Position numbers and translations under genes: made by a program. A stretch of DNA of 64,000 bases from Lamellibrachia columna (lineage: Eukaryota; Annelida; Polychaeta; Sabellida; Siboglinidae): NCBI GenBank assembly GCA_963662155.1, contig OY759264.1, forward strand, positions 17,745,142 to 17,809,141. The letters are read 5' to 3'. The notes beneath the pieces are model-generated. The model was given only the letters and a program-made list of their open reading frames with translations. It ran no database searches and was not told the origin of the DNA. Within the stretch, counting starts at the first letter, position 1, and each line of letters opens with the position of its first letter. Shown piece by piece: positions 23,545-34,900 of this stretch.

Positions 23545-23629
<85 letters not shown>
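23545..23629. repeat. (TA)n tract
   Basis: Uninterrupted TA run preceded by GTGTG. Confidence 0.95.
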
Positions 23630-23631
<2 letters not shown>

Positions 23632-23797
23632 CAGGTACAAAGTAACCAACCCTCATTTGTGTACCTTTATATACTCATCGTTTGTTTGATAATAAACTAT
23701 CGATCTATGACTTTGCCCTTCTGTCGAGAATGATATGCTGCCATCTAGCAATTATACATTGTAACATTCGTACATAATTCACTCAGCTAGGGAGTTA

Positions 23798-24377
23798 GGG
23801 GTCGTCCATAAAGTACGGGAGACCGGGGCTAATCCGCCCCGTTGGAGACTCTGATAGATCTGGAGACTGTATTTGTAGAGCTAGATGATCAGTTTCGGCC
23901 TTAAATTGAACGCAAGTATCTTTCCCACATTTGTGCTAACAACAAATGGCAAAGCTGTTACAATACAATATCCAAATCTGACTCTTATTAGGCCTACCCA
24001 AGAATGTCGGCGCAAGTCTGCCAGGGGCCGGGGCAAGTTTGCCCCACTCGTACTTTAAGAAGCAAATTCACGAAATAAAAGCCGGTTGGCGGACTTGTCC
24101 TGTGGGTGGACTAGCCCCGGTCTCCACTACGTCACGCTCAGGGGGTTGGGTAAGCGTTACGTTACAAATGTTTTTGCTCGTCTAGATGTCGATATCAGAC
24201 TGATAGTATTGATTGTTATATTAGTTTTGGGGGTATGTTTCAGCTGAATTCCAAAGGACCTATTTTCTACATTTTACGTGGGTACAAGCCAGCATTTCGA
24301 AGCGTGACATGGGGTGGGAGTGGGGGGGGGTTTCTAAGAAGTAAAAAATTAGCGTGACGTACTTTATGGATGGCCCC
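23798..24377. mobile_element. Outer MITE with TTA target duplication (PIF/Harbinger-like by TSD)
   Basis: The left end GGGGTCGTCCATAAAGTAC (then, after an insertion, GTCACGCTCA at 24,131) mirrors the right end at 24,349-24,377. TTA flanks both sides (23,795-23,797 and 24,378-24,380). There is no transposase. A TTA duplication is typical of PIF/Harbinger, but three bases are weak evidence for a superfamily. Confidence 0.75.
23817..24127. mobile_element. Inner inverted-repeat element nested in the outer MITE's left end
   Basis: GGAGACCGGGGCTA at 23,818 and its exact complement TAGCCCCGGTCTCC at 24,112-24,125 bound about 310 bp. TAC lies directly before (23,814-23,816) and at 24,128-24,130, probably the target duplication. 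Removing it rejoins the outer TIR as AAGTAC|GTCACGC, matching the intact right TIR. The same end motif occurs at 21,231. Confidence 0.78.
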
Positions 24378-24378
24378 T

Positions 24379-25470
24379 TATTTGGTTTTGGTAACCGCTC
24401 GGACAACGAATTTCGGGACAGGTGTAATCACGAAGAATACAACATATTTCGTAATAGGCCTAACAGTTTGTTCAAACATTCGTCATATTATTAACGCATC
24501 TAAGAGGCTTACACATGAGGTAGAATATCGTGACATTTGCGCCACGAATATGGCATGCGCACTATCATCTACCAGCGAATGGTAGGCCCCCTACCCTTGG
24601 TTTGGGACATGGTTATTACAGAGCCTGCCACTTGCTATTACGGCCATATCTTCCATATAATGTGTAACGTAAAAACTACATAAATATGTTGTTAATACTT
24701 TATAGCATCCTCGTATATACTTAATTCGTCACAAGGATATTTAACCGTGTGCTGAGATGCACCCAGCTGGGACAGAAATGTCCTGAACATCTATGATAAT
24801 TGTGGAATAACCCATATAACTAATACATAAACATTATTCTGATGTGAGCTGATTTCTTTTAAACTTATGCGTGCGCGTCAATATAATCAAAGTTTAAAGT
24901 TAATTGGAATTGTATCGTATAAACTGATAAAAGTTCACTCTTATTTTATGAATTAGCCAAATACCCGGATGAGACATTAATTATCTACTTACGTATGCGC
25001 CCAAATTCTGGGCGCATACATAATTTCCGTCACAATGAGAACCCCACTCTGCATCCAGGCGAAGATGTGAGCGACAAACGGTGGCGCCACAGCGCGGAGC
25101 CTGGATAATCGAGGCTACGCGTCTCCGGGCTCCGCGAAGATGGGATGTTGTTCAGACTTCAGTTCGTCTTACTAATTAAGTTTGTGTTTAATTTTGAATA
25201 AATAACTGAACACTTTCGTTATTGCTGCTAGTTCACCATGAACGTATACATAATGGTGTGCATTGTTGCACAAACCAAGGACGCCGTTTGTTTATGGCAA
25301 ATGAAGGCATACACTACAGTCGTCGGAAGACGTGTCATGTCAACGACAACGGGATCGGATAATCATAAACCGACACTGCGACGCCAACGGTTGACCGAGT
25401 TGTCGTCTGCTACAGCCATTTCTTGTCAGATTCGATCGCCAGCTTTATATGTCATGCAATTGCAAGTATG
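24379..25470. other. Non-coding stretch with dispersed repeat Y
   Basis: Bases 25,052-25,117 match 37,888-37,953 (47 bp identical, including CAAACGGTGGCGCCACAGCG). A 10-bp hairpin of TATGCGCCCA lies at 24,993-25,017. No genes recognised. Confidence 0.7.
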
Positions 25471-26280
25471 GTAATCGTTTACTTAACTGGCCTAAATTAT
25501 TAGGGCTTTATGCCGACGATTTTTCCAGAATTTTTTTACCTGAATGCGTTCCTTGCACCATTCCGCATATGTTCCAGTAAAAAAAGTTCATATATTCTTT
25601 AAAAATATTGTGTTTTAGGCCACTTTTAATCAGTTTGACACATCAAAACAGCGGAGCCGATTGCATGTTAAAGATGGCGCGTGTGCGATTTGCGCATTAG
25701 TCACGCCTCGGTGCCATCAGAACCGCGAAGGCGATCTTTGTGCGTATCGAGCGCACACTTACGCATCGTAAAACATTAATTAAAAGAGAAAAAAGAGAAA
25801 GTAGGCTCAAACAATTTTCAAACGAAATAATTATAAAATAAAATATTCTCCACAGTTTTTACATTAAACGCAACATTTGTAGAGCACATACAGTTAATTG
25901 TAAAGTAATTTTTCATAGTTTATTTAATTAAATATTTGATGTTGCAAATATTATGTTTTGGTGAAAGTTTTATGCTTGATATTGGATGCTATGCGCATGC
26001 GCAACTACAATGGGGCATCTCATTGCATATCATTGTTAATATAATAAAATGTAAAAGAATGCATGGGTTAAATTGTCTTTTTTTTCGTGAACAAAGACTA
26101 TTGTTTTTGTAATTAAAAATTCTACTGTTTATATTGCATGTCATGCGCAGGGAGGGAGGGAGGGCGGGAGGGAGGGAGGGAGGGAGGGAGGGAGGGAGGG
26201 AGGGAGGGAGGGAGGGAGGGAGGGAGGGAGGGAGGGAGGGAATACATAACATTAATTAATGTATGAGTCATTAATTACTT
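25471..26280 (+). repeat. Fold-back repeat A, copy 1 (forward)
   Basis: Begins TAATCGTTTACTTAACTGGC. Contains one partial 150-bp unit near 25,978 and a (GGGA)n run (26,150-26,240). It repeats in inverted form at 26,539-27,287 and again forward from 27,289. Confidence 0.93.
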
Positions 26281-26538
26281 GAGTATTTAATTACGGGTTA
26301 CACTGGGTTTTTCCTGTTTCCTTCTTTCCGTTTTTTTATTTCCTGTTTCTTTCTTTCCTACATCCTCTACACTATTTTAACTTCTAGTGTGATGTTGACA
26401 TGTGGTAAATAAAACACAACAGTTTACAGTTATTTAGCTTTCATTAAGGGATGGAGTTATCATAGAGAACAAAATATCCTTGCCACAATAATTACGTAAA
26501 AAATAAATGTATTATTATCACAATGTAACTTTTCTTTA

Positions 26539-27287
26539 AGTAATTAATGACTCATACATTAATTAATGTTATGTATTCCCTCCCTCCCTCCCTCCCTCCC
26601 TCCCTCCCTGCGCATGACATGCAATATAAACAGTAGAATTTTTAATTACAAAAACAATAGTCTTTGTTCACGAAAAAAAAAACAATTTAACCCATGCATT
26701 CTTTTACATTTTATTATATTAACAATGATATGCAATGAGATGCCCCATTGTAGTTGCGCATGCGCATAGCATCCAATATCAAGCATAAAACTTTCACCAA
26801 AACATAATATTTGCAACAGCAAATATTTAATTAAATAAACTATGAAAAATTACTTTACAATTAACTGTATGTGCTCTACAAATGTTGCGTTTAATGTAAA
26901 AACTGTGGAGAATATTTTATTTTATAATTATTTCGTTTGAAAATTGTTTGAGCCTACTTTCTCTTTTTTCTCTTTTAATTAATGTTTTACGATGCGTAAG
27001 TGTGCGCTCGATACGCACAAAGATCGCCTTCGCGGTTCTGATGGCACCGAGGCGTGACTAATGCGCAAATCGCACACGCGCCATCTTTAACATGCAATCG
27101 GCTCCGCTGTTTTGATGTGTCAAACTGATTAAAAGTGGCCTAAAACACAATATTTTTAAAGAATATATGAACTTTTTTTACTGGAACATATGCGGAATGG
27201 TGCAAGGAACGCATTCAGGTAAAAAAATTCTGGAAAAATCGTCGGCATAAAGCCCTAATAATTTAGGCCAGTTAAGTAAACGATAAG
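26539..27287 (-). repeat. Fold-back repeat A, copy 2 (inverted)
   Basis: Near-identical reverse complement of copy 1, apart from a shorter (GGGA)n run (about 31 against 91 bp) and small indels. The 258-bp spacer 26,281-26,538 has no recognisable genes. Copies 1 and 2 together look like a foldback-type element. Confidence 0.93.
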
Positions 27288-27288
27288 G

Positions 27289-27970
27289 GTAATCGTTTAC
27301 TTAACTGGCCTAAATTATTAGGGCTTTATGCCGACGATTTTTCCAGAATGTTTTTACCTGAATGCGTTCCTTGCACCATTCCGCATATGTTCCAGTAAAA
27401 AAAGTTCATATATTCTTTAAAAATATTGTGTTTTAGGCCACTTTTAATCAGTTTGACACATCAAAACAGCGGAGCCGATTGCATGTTAAAGATGGCGCGT
27501 GTGTGATTTGCGCATTAGTCACGCCTCGGTGCCATCAGAACCGCGAAGGCGATCTTTGTGCGTATCGAGCGCACACTTACGCATCGTAAAACATTAATTA
27601 AAAGAGAAAAAAGAGAAAGTAGGCTCAAACAATTTTCAAACGAAATAATTATAAAATAAAATATTCTCCACAGTTTTTACATTAAACGCAACATTTGTAG
27701 AGCACATACAGTTAATTGTAAAGTAATTTTTCATAGTTTATTTAATTAAATATTTGATGTTGCAAATATTATTTTTTGGTGAAAGTTTTATGCTTGATAT
27801 TGGATGCTATGCGCATGCGCAACTACAGTGGGGCATCTCATTGTTAATATAATAAAATGTAAAAGAATGCATGGGTTAAATTGTCTGTTTTTTCGTGAAC
27901 AAAGACTTGTTTTTGTAATTAAAAATTCTACTGTTTATATTGGATGCTATGCGCATGCGCAACTACAATG
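27289..27970 (+). repeat. Fold-back repeat A, copy 3 (forward), abutting copy 2 head to head
   Basis: Copy 2 ends at 27,287 and copy 3 begins at once, forming a near spacer-free palindrome centred at about 27,286. Copy 3 runs into the 150-bp array where copies 1 and 2 have the (GGGA)n run. At the GCGCGTGTG[C/T]G site copies 1 and 2 agree and copy 3 differs. Confidence 0.92.
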
Positions 27971-28620
27971 GGACATCTCATTGCATGTCATTGTTAATAT
28001 AATAAAATGTAAAAGAATGCATGGGTTAAATTGTCTGTTTTTTCGTGAACAAAGACTTGTTTTTGTAATTAAAAATTCTACTGTTTATATTGGATGCTAT
28101 GCGCATGCGCAACTACAATGGGACATCTCATTGCATGTCATTGTTAATATAATAAAATGTAAAAGAATGCATGGGTTAAATTGTCTGTTTTTTCGTGAAC
28201 AAAGACTTGTTTTTGTAATTAAAAATTCTACTGTTTATATTGGATGCTATGCGCATGCGCAACTACAATGGGACATCTCATTGCATGTCATTGTTAATAT
28301 AATAAAATGTAAAAGAATGCATGGGTTAAATTGTCTGTTTTTTTGTGAACAAAGACTTGTTTTTGTAATTAAAAATTCTACTGTTTATATTGGATGCTAT
28401 GCGCATGCGCAACTACAATGGGACATCTCATTGCATGTCATTGTTAATATAATAAAATGTAAAAGAATGCATGGGTTAAATTGTCTGTTTTTTCGTGAAC
28501 AAAGACTTGTTTTTGTAATTAAAAATTCTACTGTTTATATTGGATGCTATGCGCATGCGCAATTACAATGGGGCATCTCATTGCATGTCATTGTTAATAT
28601 AATAAAATGTAAAAGAATGC
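27800..28620. repeat. 150-bp tandem array, about 5.5 copies
   Basis: Unit starts TTGGATGCTATGCGCATGCG; boundaries lie at about 27,800, 27,940, 28,090, 28,240, 28,390 and 28,540. The first copy lacks 10 bp. Later copies are almost identical, indicating recent homogenisation. Because 150 is divisible by 3, the plus strand stays open for over 350 codons with a 50-residue repeat; I regard this as a by-product. Confidence 0.93.
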
Positions 28621-28739
28621 ATCTTTTATGCGTGCATGAAAGTGAACTACACGTGAAATGTATAACTCATACCTGCAAAAGAAATAGAATAGAAAGATTA
28701 AATGTAGACACAAAATATCATGCACATTCGATGTTTCGA

Positions 28740-28746
28740 CTCTTTT
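28740..28746 (-). promoter_or_regulatory. Histone downstream element-like purine motif
   Basis: Minus strand reads CAAAAGAG, 14 nt past the distal histone stem-loop. AAAAGAG is complementary to the CUCUUUU 5' region of vertebrate U7 snRNA, which guides histone pre-mRNA cleavage. Position and sequence both fit; the U7 of this species is unknown. Confidence 0.6.
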
Positions 28747-28760
28747 GCCATAGCATGGTT

Positions 28761-28776
28761 GGCTCTGAAAAGAGCC
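28761..28776 (-). terminator. Histone mRNA 3' stem-loop, distal copy
   Basis: Minus strand GGCTCTTTTCAGAGCC exactly matches the metazoan histone stem-loop (6-bp stem, 4-nt UUUC-type loop). It is preceded by CCAAAC and followed by AACCA, where cleavage is expected. SLBP binds this element in S-phase histone mRNAs. Confidence 0.88.
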
Positions 28777-28786
28777 GTTTGGTTTT

Positions 28787-28802
28787 GGCTCTGAAAAGAG
28801 CC
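28787..28802 (-). terminator. Histone mRNA 3' stem-loop, proximal copy
   Basis: Same 16-nt sequence, 26 bp from the distal copy and also preceded by CCAAAC; the 26-bp segment is duplicated in tandem. It lies 43 nt after the transposase stop codon, within the usual stop-to-stem-loop distance of histone genes. Confidence 0.88.
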
Positions 28803-28824
28803 GTTTGGTTAGGAGATGCAAGTT

Positions 28825-28879
28825 CATTGCTAGTTTGCATTCATTCATGGGTACTGAGCTCGAATGCAAACTAGCAATG
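28825..28879 (-). repeat. 18-bp hairpin whose loop contains the transposase stop codon
   Basis: CATTGCTAGTTTGCATTC (minus strand 28,879-28,862) pairs perfectly with 28,842-28,825. The 19-nt loop holds the last codons and the TGA (28,847-28,845). Confidence 0.85.
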
Positions 28880-29827
28880 CTGACAGGCGCTGTTCGTGTC
28901 CCATGTGGCGTTGCTGCCAGATGAATTCCTGCAGGTATGTGGTGAAGAGGGCTCTGGTCGTTCCGAACTGACGACGAAGCTTCCGTTTCGCCCTCATCCA
29001 GAGGTTTTCCACATTCTGCGTGTGGATGTCAGGGTGGACTGGGTCAACAAAATTTTGTTGGTGAACTACAACATCGTGCTGGTACACACCTACGTTCAAC
29101 TGACCAATGTTGTTATATGCTCTCCAGCCGTCGGACATGATGTGTGTGTGCCAGGAAGGCACCATTGTCGTATCAGAGGCTCCAGTGTCGCTGCCGTTCT
29201 ATTGCGTACCACGGCCATACAGCACAGCCCACTCTCCCGCTCGATGGCCGCGAACACCCACATACCGTTCATAAACCGTCCACGGTGGTACTTTCTGTGG
29301 AAAAAGTACGATTCGTCGATTTCGACAACAATTGGGTCTCCATTGTTGTCGAAACCGCCAAGTTGAATGGGATTCCTCCCGACGTCAGTGGCGCATACAT
29401 CCCTGATGAAGTTCGTCCAGTCGACGGACGTCTTCCGAGAAATCGGCAGGTGCCACTCCACGTTGTGCATGGGCATTTCCGATGCCCAACTAAACAGGAA
29501 CCACATAAGCTTCCCCAGAGCAATCTTGCTCTTGAAGAAGGAGTTTATTCTGAGGCCTTCTCTCCGATGACATTGTCGGCATTTCCAGCGGTAGCCGTGT
29601 TGCGCATCTCGCTGTGCCACCAAGCTACACGGAATCGCACATTGCGGGCATGTGTACGTATTGTGGAGCAACCCCCTTCGAGCCATCCACTCCATTATCA
29701 ACTTGATGTTGCCTTCCAACATCAGTTTAAGCTGGAATGGCCCCAGTCGCTCAAGAGCCATCGCCGGTGCAGCCATTATCGTGTTCGGTGGCACAATCCA
29801 TGTCGCAGCTGCTGGTCGTCCCGCCAT
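28845..29827 (-). pseudogene. Merlin (IS1016/IS1595-like, ISXO2) transposase, one frameshift
   Basis: Start ATG at 29,827 (MAGRPAAATW). N-terminal zinc ribbon CPQC...CRQC (about residues 59-95) with HGYRWKCRQCHRREGLRINS. Catalytic core: first Asp in VVEIDESYFFHRKYHRGRFM, second in IMSDGWRAYNNI, Glu in HTQNVENLWMRAKRKL. This is the DDE layout and HTQ-E-W-K signature of ISXO2/Merlin. Length of about 325 residues fits the family. One shift in a CACACACA run near 29,140 separates the second Asp from the N-terminal part; otherwise the frame is clean, so the copy is young or the shift is a sequencing error. A TTTTTTAG acceptor-like site lies 20 nt before the ATG. Its 5' part (from 29,254) is in the large palindrome and the 3' part is unique. 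Twin histone stem-loops follow the stop. Element ends were not identified. Confidence 0.88.
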
Positions 29828-32388
29828 TGCAGTAATTGCAGTTCCTAAAAAATAAACAATGACATTTTACACAACAATAAAGATATGCTTACGAACAATT
29901 CTGTATCATGTGAATAAAGAAAGTTATGAAACAGATGACAGCTGGTAGGAAACCACCATTGTAATATACATTATCCACAGACCCCCATTCATGAGTACAT
30001 TCTATTTGTTTATTTAAATAAGTATTTTAATTTAATTAAGTAAATTTATATAAATTTACAAGTTTATAAACTCTCTTTACAGTAACATATTCATTACATG
30101 ATCATTTAAATATTATAAAAAATTTAAGTGTTAACATTTTTTTTTTTATTATATGCATATTAATTGTATGGAGTTACACCAAAGATATATTTAGTTTTTT
30201 AAATAATTATAATAGAATGAAAACGGGAAAGTTTCTTATGCATGAAAATGTATTTATGTATATGAATCCATGGCAACGCCCAACAATGTAAACACTAACG
30301 AAGTACTTATTAAAAAAATATTAATTATTTATATTATGCATCAATGTAAAATTCTCCGATTGTTTATACTATACTGAAACAGGCTGTCATGGTTACAAAC
30401 ACAACGGGGTCATCGTGACCAGAACACTTGGCTGGTTTCGGCAGTTATGACATAAATACTTTTTTATTATTACGGCGCAAACTCCCAAAATTGTAAAACA
30501 AATTTCTTTTTTTGCATTGAATTAATTTATTTACTAGCACGTTTTGTTCACTTCAATCACTAAACGTAAATGTTTAATGTGGCTTGTGATGTCGCCACCT
30601 TGTACTAGTGTAAGCTCACACAAACAAATAAAGAATTGGGGTTTCAGCAGCTAGCAGGCTTGCTTAGTCAAGACTGGTCATTCAGTGATGAGCAGATGGG
30701 AACCCTGAAAAGATAGGCCACTGCTATTGAGACATGCTATTGTTTATTGTAATTGAGCGTCATTTTATCTGCTAGCGCACACAAACCAATAACGAAATAT
30801 AACGAAATAATTTCTTAAGCTGGTTATAAATGCGTATGTTTAAATGCAAGGAACATAGTAAATCAGGAAAAACTACATAAATATTTTGGTTGAAGATACT
30901 GAGCCTCCCATGAATGGCATAATCGAATCACGGGCCAGCATAGACATAACATGCACAGAAGGAAGGGGGGGAGTTATATATTAAAGAATATATTAAGGCT
31001 TATGAAATAAAATTTAAAAATGAAACAGATTGCGGTGAAATTGTTTGGTGCAATATAATGATTAAACATTAACTATTGGGTTTGTTTACCAAAGTCAAAA
31101 CATAAACGAAGAGGATAGCACAACAATAACAACGCTATACACGAAGTATATATTATATATATAGTGGAAATGTTAACCACGGACATGTACGATGGAAATT
31201 TCTACTAGAGAGTACAGGAGGTGACGACAAAAAGTTTTAGTTATTCATTCAAGATAGCTTTCTTACTCAGCACGTGCTAGAACCAATTAGGAATAATAAT
31301 AAGTGCTGATATGAAATTTTAAGACCGGTGTGGTGTTGCAACTTCAAAGGGTAATCAAATTCTTTGGTTGATTAGGAGAAACATAACATACAATGAACAA
31401 GAGGTAATTATACCTCTTTATAAAGCAATAGTTACATATCATTTATAATAGTGTATATAGGCGTGGACAGGGCTGGGTCCAATTACAAAAAATTATATCA
31501 ATTACAATTACATTAATTTTTGTATTTCAATTACAATTACAGTCATAATTTTCCAAATCAATTACAATTAAAATTACACTGTTTCAATTTCAATTACAAT
31601 TACATTATGTGGAACCAAATATATTCAGCATTTGTTAATTATGTATTTTTGTGCGTTTTGCTGAATTTCAATATTTTGAGCACAATTGATAAACAAATAT
31701 AACGGTAATGTTTGTTATTTTTTTTTTATTGTGACTTTGATTTTTACTAAATAAAAAGATAGCCGTTTAAAACATATTTTTATTATATAAAAATACAATG
31801 CAATATCCAGACATAATCCTACAGGACATATTCCAATGCAGACATTTATCTGTGCGCATTTCTTAAATTTTTCTTTGGAAAATACTAATAATAGGGTTTG
31901 ATGTGTTTACTTTGAGATTGTAACTCCTGCTCTAAGCTGACATTCTTAATTGGTCTGCCCTTTGCTTTGTGTGAGTTGGGAATGGGAAGAGAGGCCATAT
32001 AAACGGTCCTTGCCACCTGACCTGTCTCCAACCCATCACAACAGAAGGGGTGTAATTGGCTTGCTAACTCTGCAACGTTTCACTGAATGTCTGTGCATTG
32101 TTTATTGCTTCCTGGCTGTTACCAACTTACTGAAAAGGCTAATTGCTAAGGCTACCCACCACTAGCATCGCTGACCAGTACCCACCAGACAGTGAATACT
32201 GAGACTTAAATATAAATATATAAGAAGGTGTTATTATTAGTCTTGATTTTAAACTCATGTGAGACTTAAATTATATTTTTATTGACAATTCGTTCAGGTA
32301 GTTTGTGATATGAAACGTACTGTAATTGATTGGAATTGAAATAAAATTTCAATTATACAAAATATTACAATTACAATTACAGCAACAT
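29254..32388 (+). repeat. Left arm of the 3.1-kb palindrome
   Basis: 3,135 bp almost identical to the reverse complement of 33,980-37,114. Paired coordinates always sum to 66,368, so there are essentially no net indels; I saw one substitution-scale difference (about 31,481). It breaks inside the transposase gene on the outer side and inside a hAT MITE on the inner side. Confidence 0.95.
29828..30814. other. AT-rich sequence upstream of the left transposase
   Basis: Presumed 5' region of the Merlin element and flank; no open frame of note. The segment 30,150-30,205 has a further copy at 33,917-33,980, at the inner edge of the right arm. Confidence 0.6.
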
Positions 32389-32835
32389 TTTGAAACCATA
32401 ATCAATTACAATTACACAATTTTGCTGTAATAAATTACAATTACATAATTGGACCCAGCCCTGGGCGTGGAAACCATATCGTAAGAAGGTTGTAGATACG
32501 CTTGAACGAATGTAGCGGAGAGCAACAAAAATGATTCTAGATCTGAGAGTTGTGAAGAACGCCTAGTAGAATGTGCTTTAATAAGCATACAGACAATGAG
32601 TTTAAGTGGAGATAAGATAGAAATATTTAAGATATTGAATGGGTATGTAAATATTGATAAAAAATATGTTTTCCTCACTTAAGATAGTACAACTGGAGGA
32701 AATTAGATACAATTAGTAAATTATCAGGAAGTTTTCGTTCTCACATAGGACAATAAATGAATGGAACAAATTGTCTGCGGACTGTGTAACTGTTAGCAGC
32801 GTGACATTTTTTTACACATAGATAAAAAAAATTTT
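30815..32835 (+). mobile_element. LINE remnant (endonuclease start and RT end), interrupted by a MITE
   Basis: Bases 30,815-31,290 align with the endonuclease region of the LINE at 56.4 kb. After an internal deletion, 31,300-31,459 encodes ATSKGNQI and LIRRNITYNEQEVIIPLYKA. Past the MITE the frame resumes at 32,472 with KVVDTLER and RRATKMILDLR, then EIFKILNGYVNIDKKY and TINEWNKLSADC. These are the C-terminal motifs of CR1/Jockey-type LINE proteins. All frames are broken. Confidence 0.8.
31468..32463. mobile_element. hAT-type MITE, 996 bp, with perfect 8-bp TSD
   Basis: Ends CAGGGCTGGGTCCAATTACA and the complementary ...TAATTGGACCCAGCCCTG. GGCGTGGA flanks both sides (31,460-31,467 and 32,464-32,471). 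CAGGG...CCCTG termini with 8-bp duplications are the hAT hallmark. Subterminal arrays of the word AATTACAATTAC are extensive. No transposase is encoded. It sits in the LINE remnant above. Confidence 0.93.
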
Positions 32836-33979
<1,144 letters not shown>

Positions 33980-34900
33980 ATGTTGCTGTAATTGTAATTG
34001 TAATATTTTGTATAATTGAAATTTTATTTCAATTACAATCAATTACAGTACGTTTCATATCACAAACTACCTGAACGAATTGTCAATAAAAATATAATTT
34101 AAGTCTCACATGAGTTTAAAATCAAGACTAATAATAACACCTTCTTATATATTTATATTTAAGTCTCAGTATTCACTGTCTGGTGGGTACTGGTCAGCGA
34201 TGCTAGTGGTGGGTAGCCTTAGCAATTAGCCTTTTCAGTAAGTTGGTAACAGCCAGGAAGCAATAAACAATGCACAGACATTCAGTGAAACGTTGCAGAG
34301 TTAGCAAGCCAATTACACCCCTTCTGTTGTGATGGGTTGGAGACAGGTCAGGTGGCAAGGACCGTTTATATGGCCTCTCTTCCCATTCCCAACTCACACA
34401 AAGCAAAGGGCAGACCAATTAAGAATGTCAGCTTAGAGCAGGAGTTACAATCTCAAAGTAAACACATCAAACCCTATTATTAGTATTTTCCAAAGAAAAA
34501 TTTAAGAAATGCGCACAGATAAATGTCTGCATTGGAATATGTCCTGTAGGATTATGTCTGGATATTGCATTGTATTTTTATATAATAAAAATATGTTTTA
34601 AACGGCTATCTTTTTATTTAGTAAAAATCAAAGTCACAATAAAAAAAAAATAACAAACATTACCGTTATATTTGTTTATCAATTGTGCTCAAAATATTGA
34701 AATTCAGCAAAACGCACAAAAATACATAATTAACAAATGCTGAATATATTTGGTTCCACATAATGTAATTGTAATTGAAATTGAAACAGTGTAATTTTAA
34801 TTGTAATTGATTTGGAAAATTATGACTGTAATTGTAATTGAAATACAAAAATTAATGTAATTGTAATTGATATATTTTTTTGTAATTGGACCCAGCCCTG
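33980..34900 (-). mobile_element. Truncated copy of the hAT MITE
   Basis: Keeps the CAGGGCTGGGTCC end (34,888-34,900, as complement) but is cut at the arm border, losing the last 75 bp. The palindrome therefore formed after the MITE insertion. Confidence 0.92.

Noticed and set aside
28761..28802. Presence of a complete histone gene
   Set aside because: No histone fold sequence can be found on either strand within several kb; only the 3' signal is present.
29144..29848. 234-codon frame antisense to the Merlin transposase
   Set aside because: Shadow frame of the transposase; no family features of its own.
31950..32165. 71-codon frame present in both palindrome arms (also 34,203-34,418)
   Set aside because: It lies within a non-autonomous hAT MITE; being in both arms reflects the palindrome and no motif is visible.
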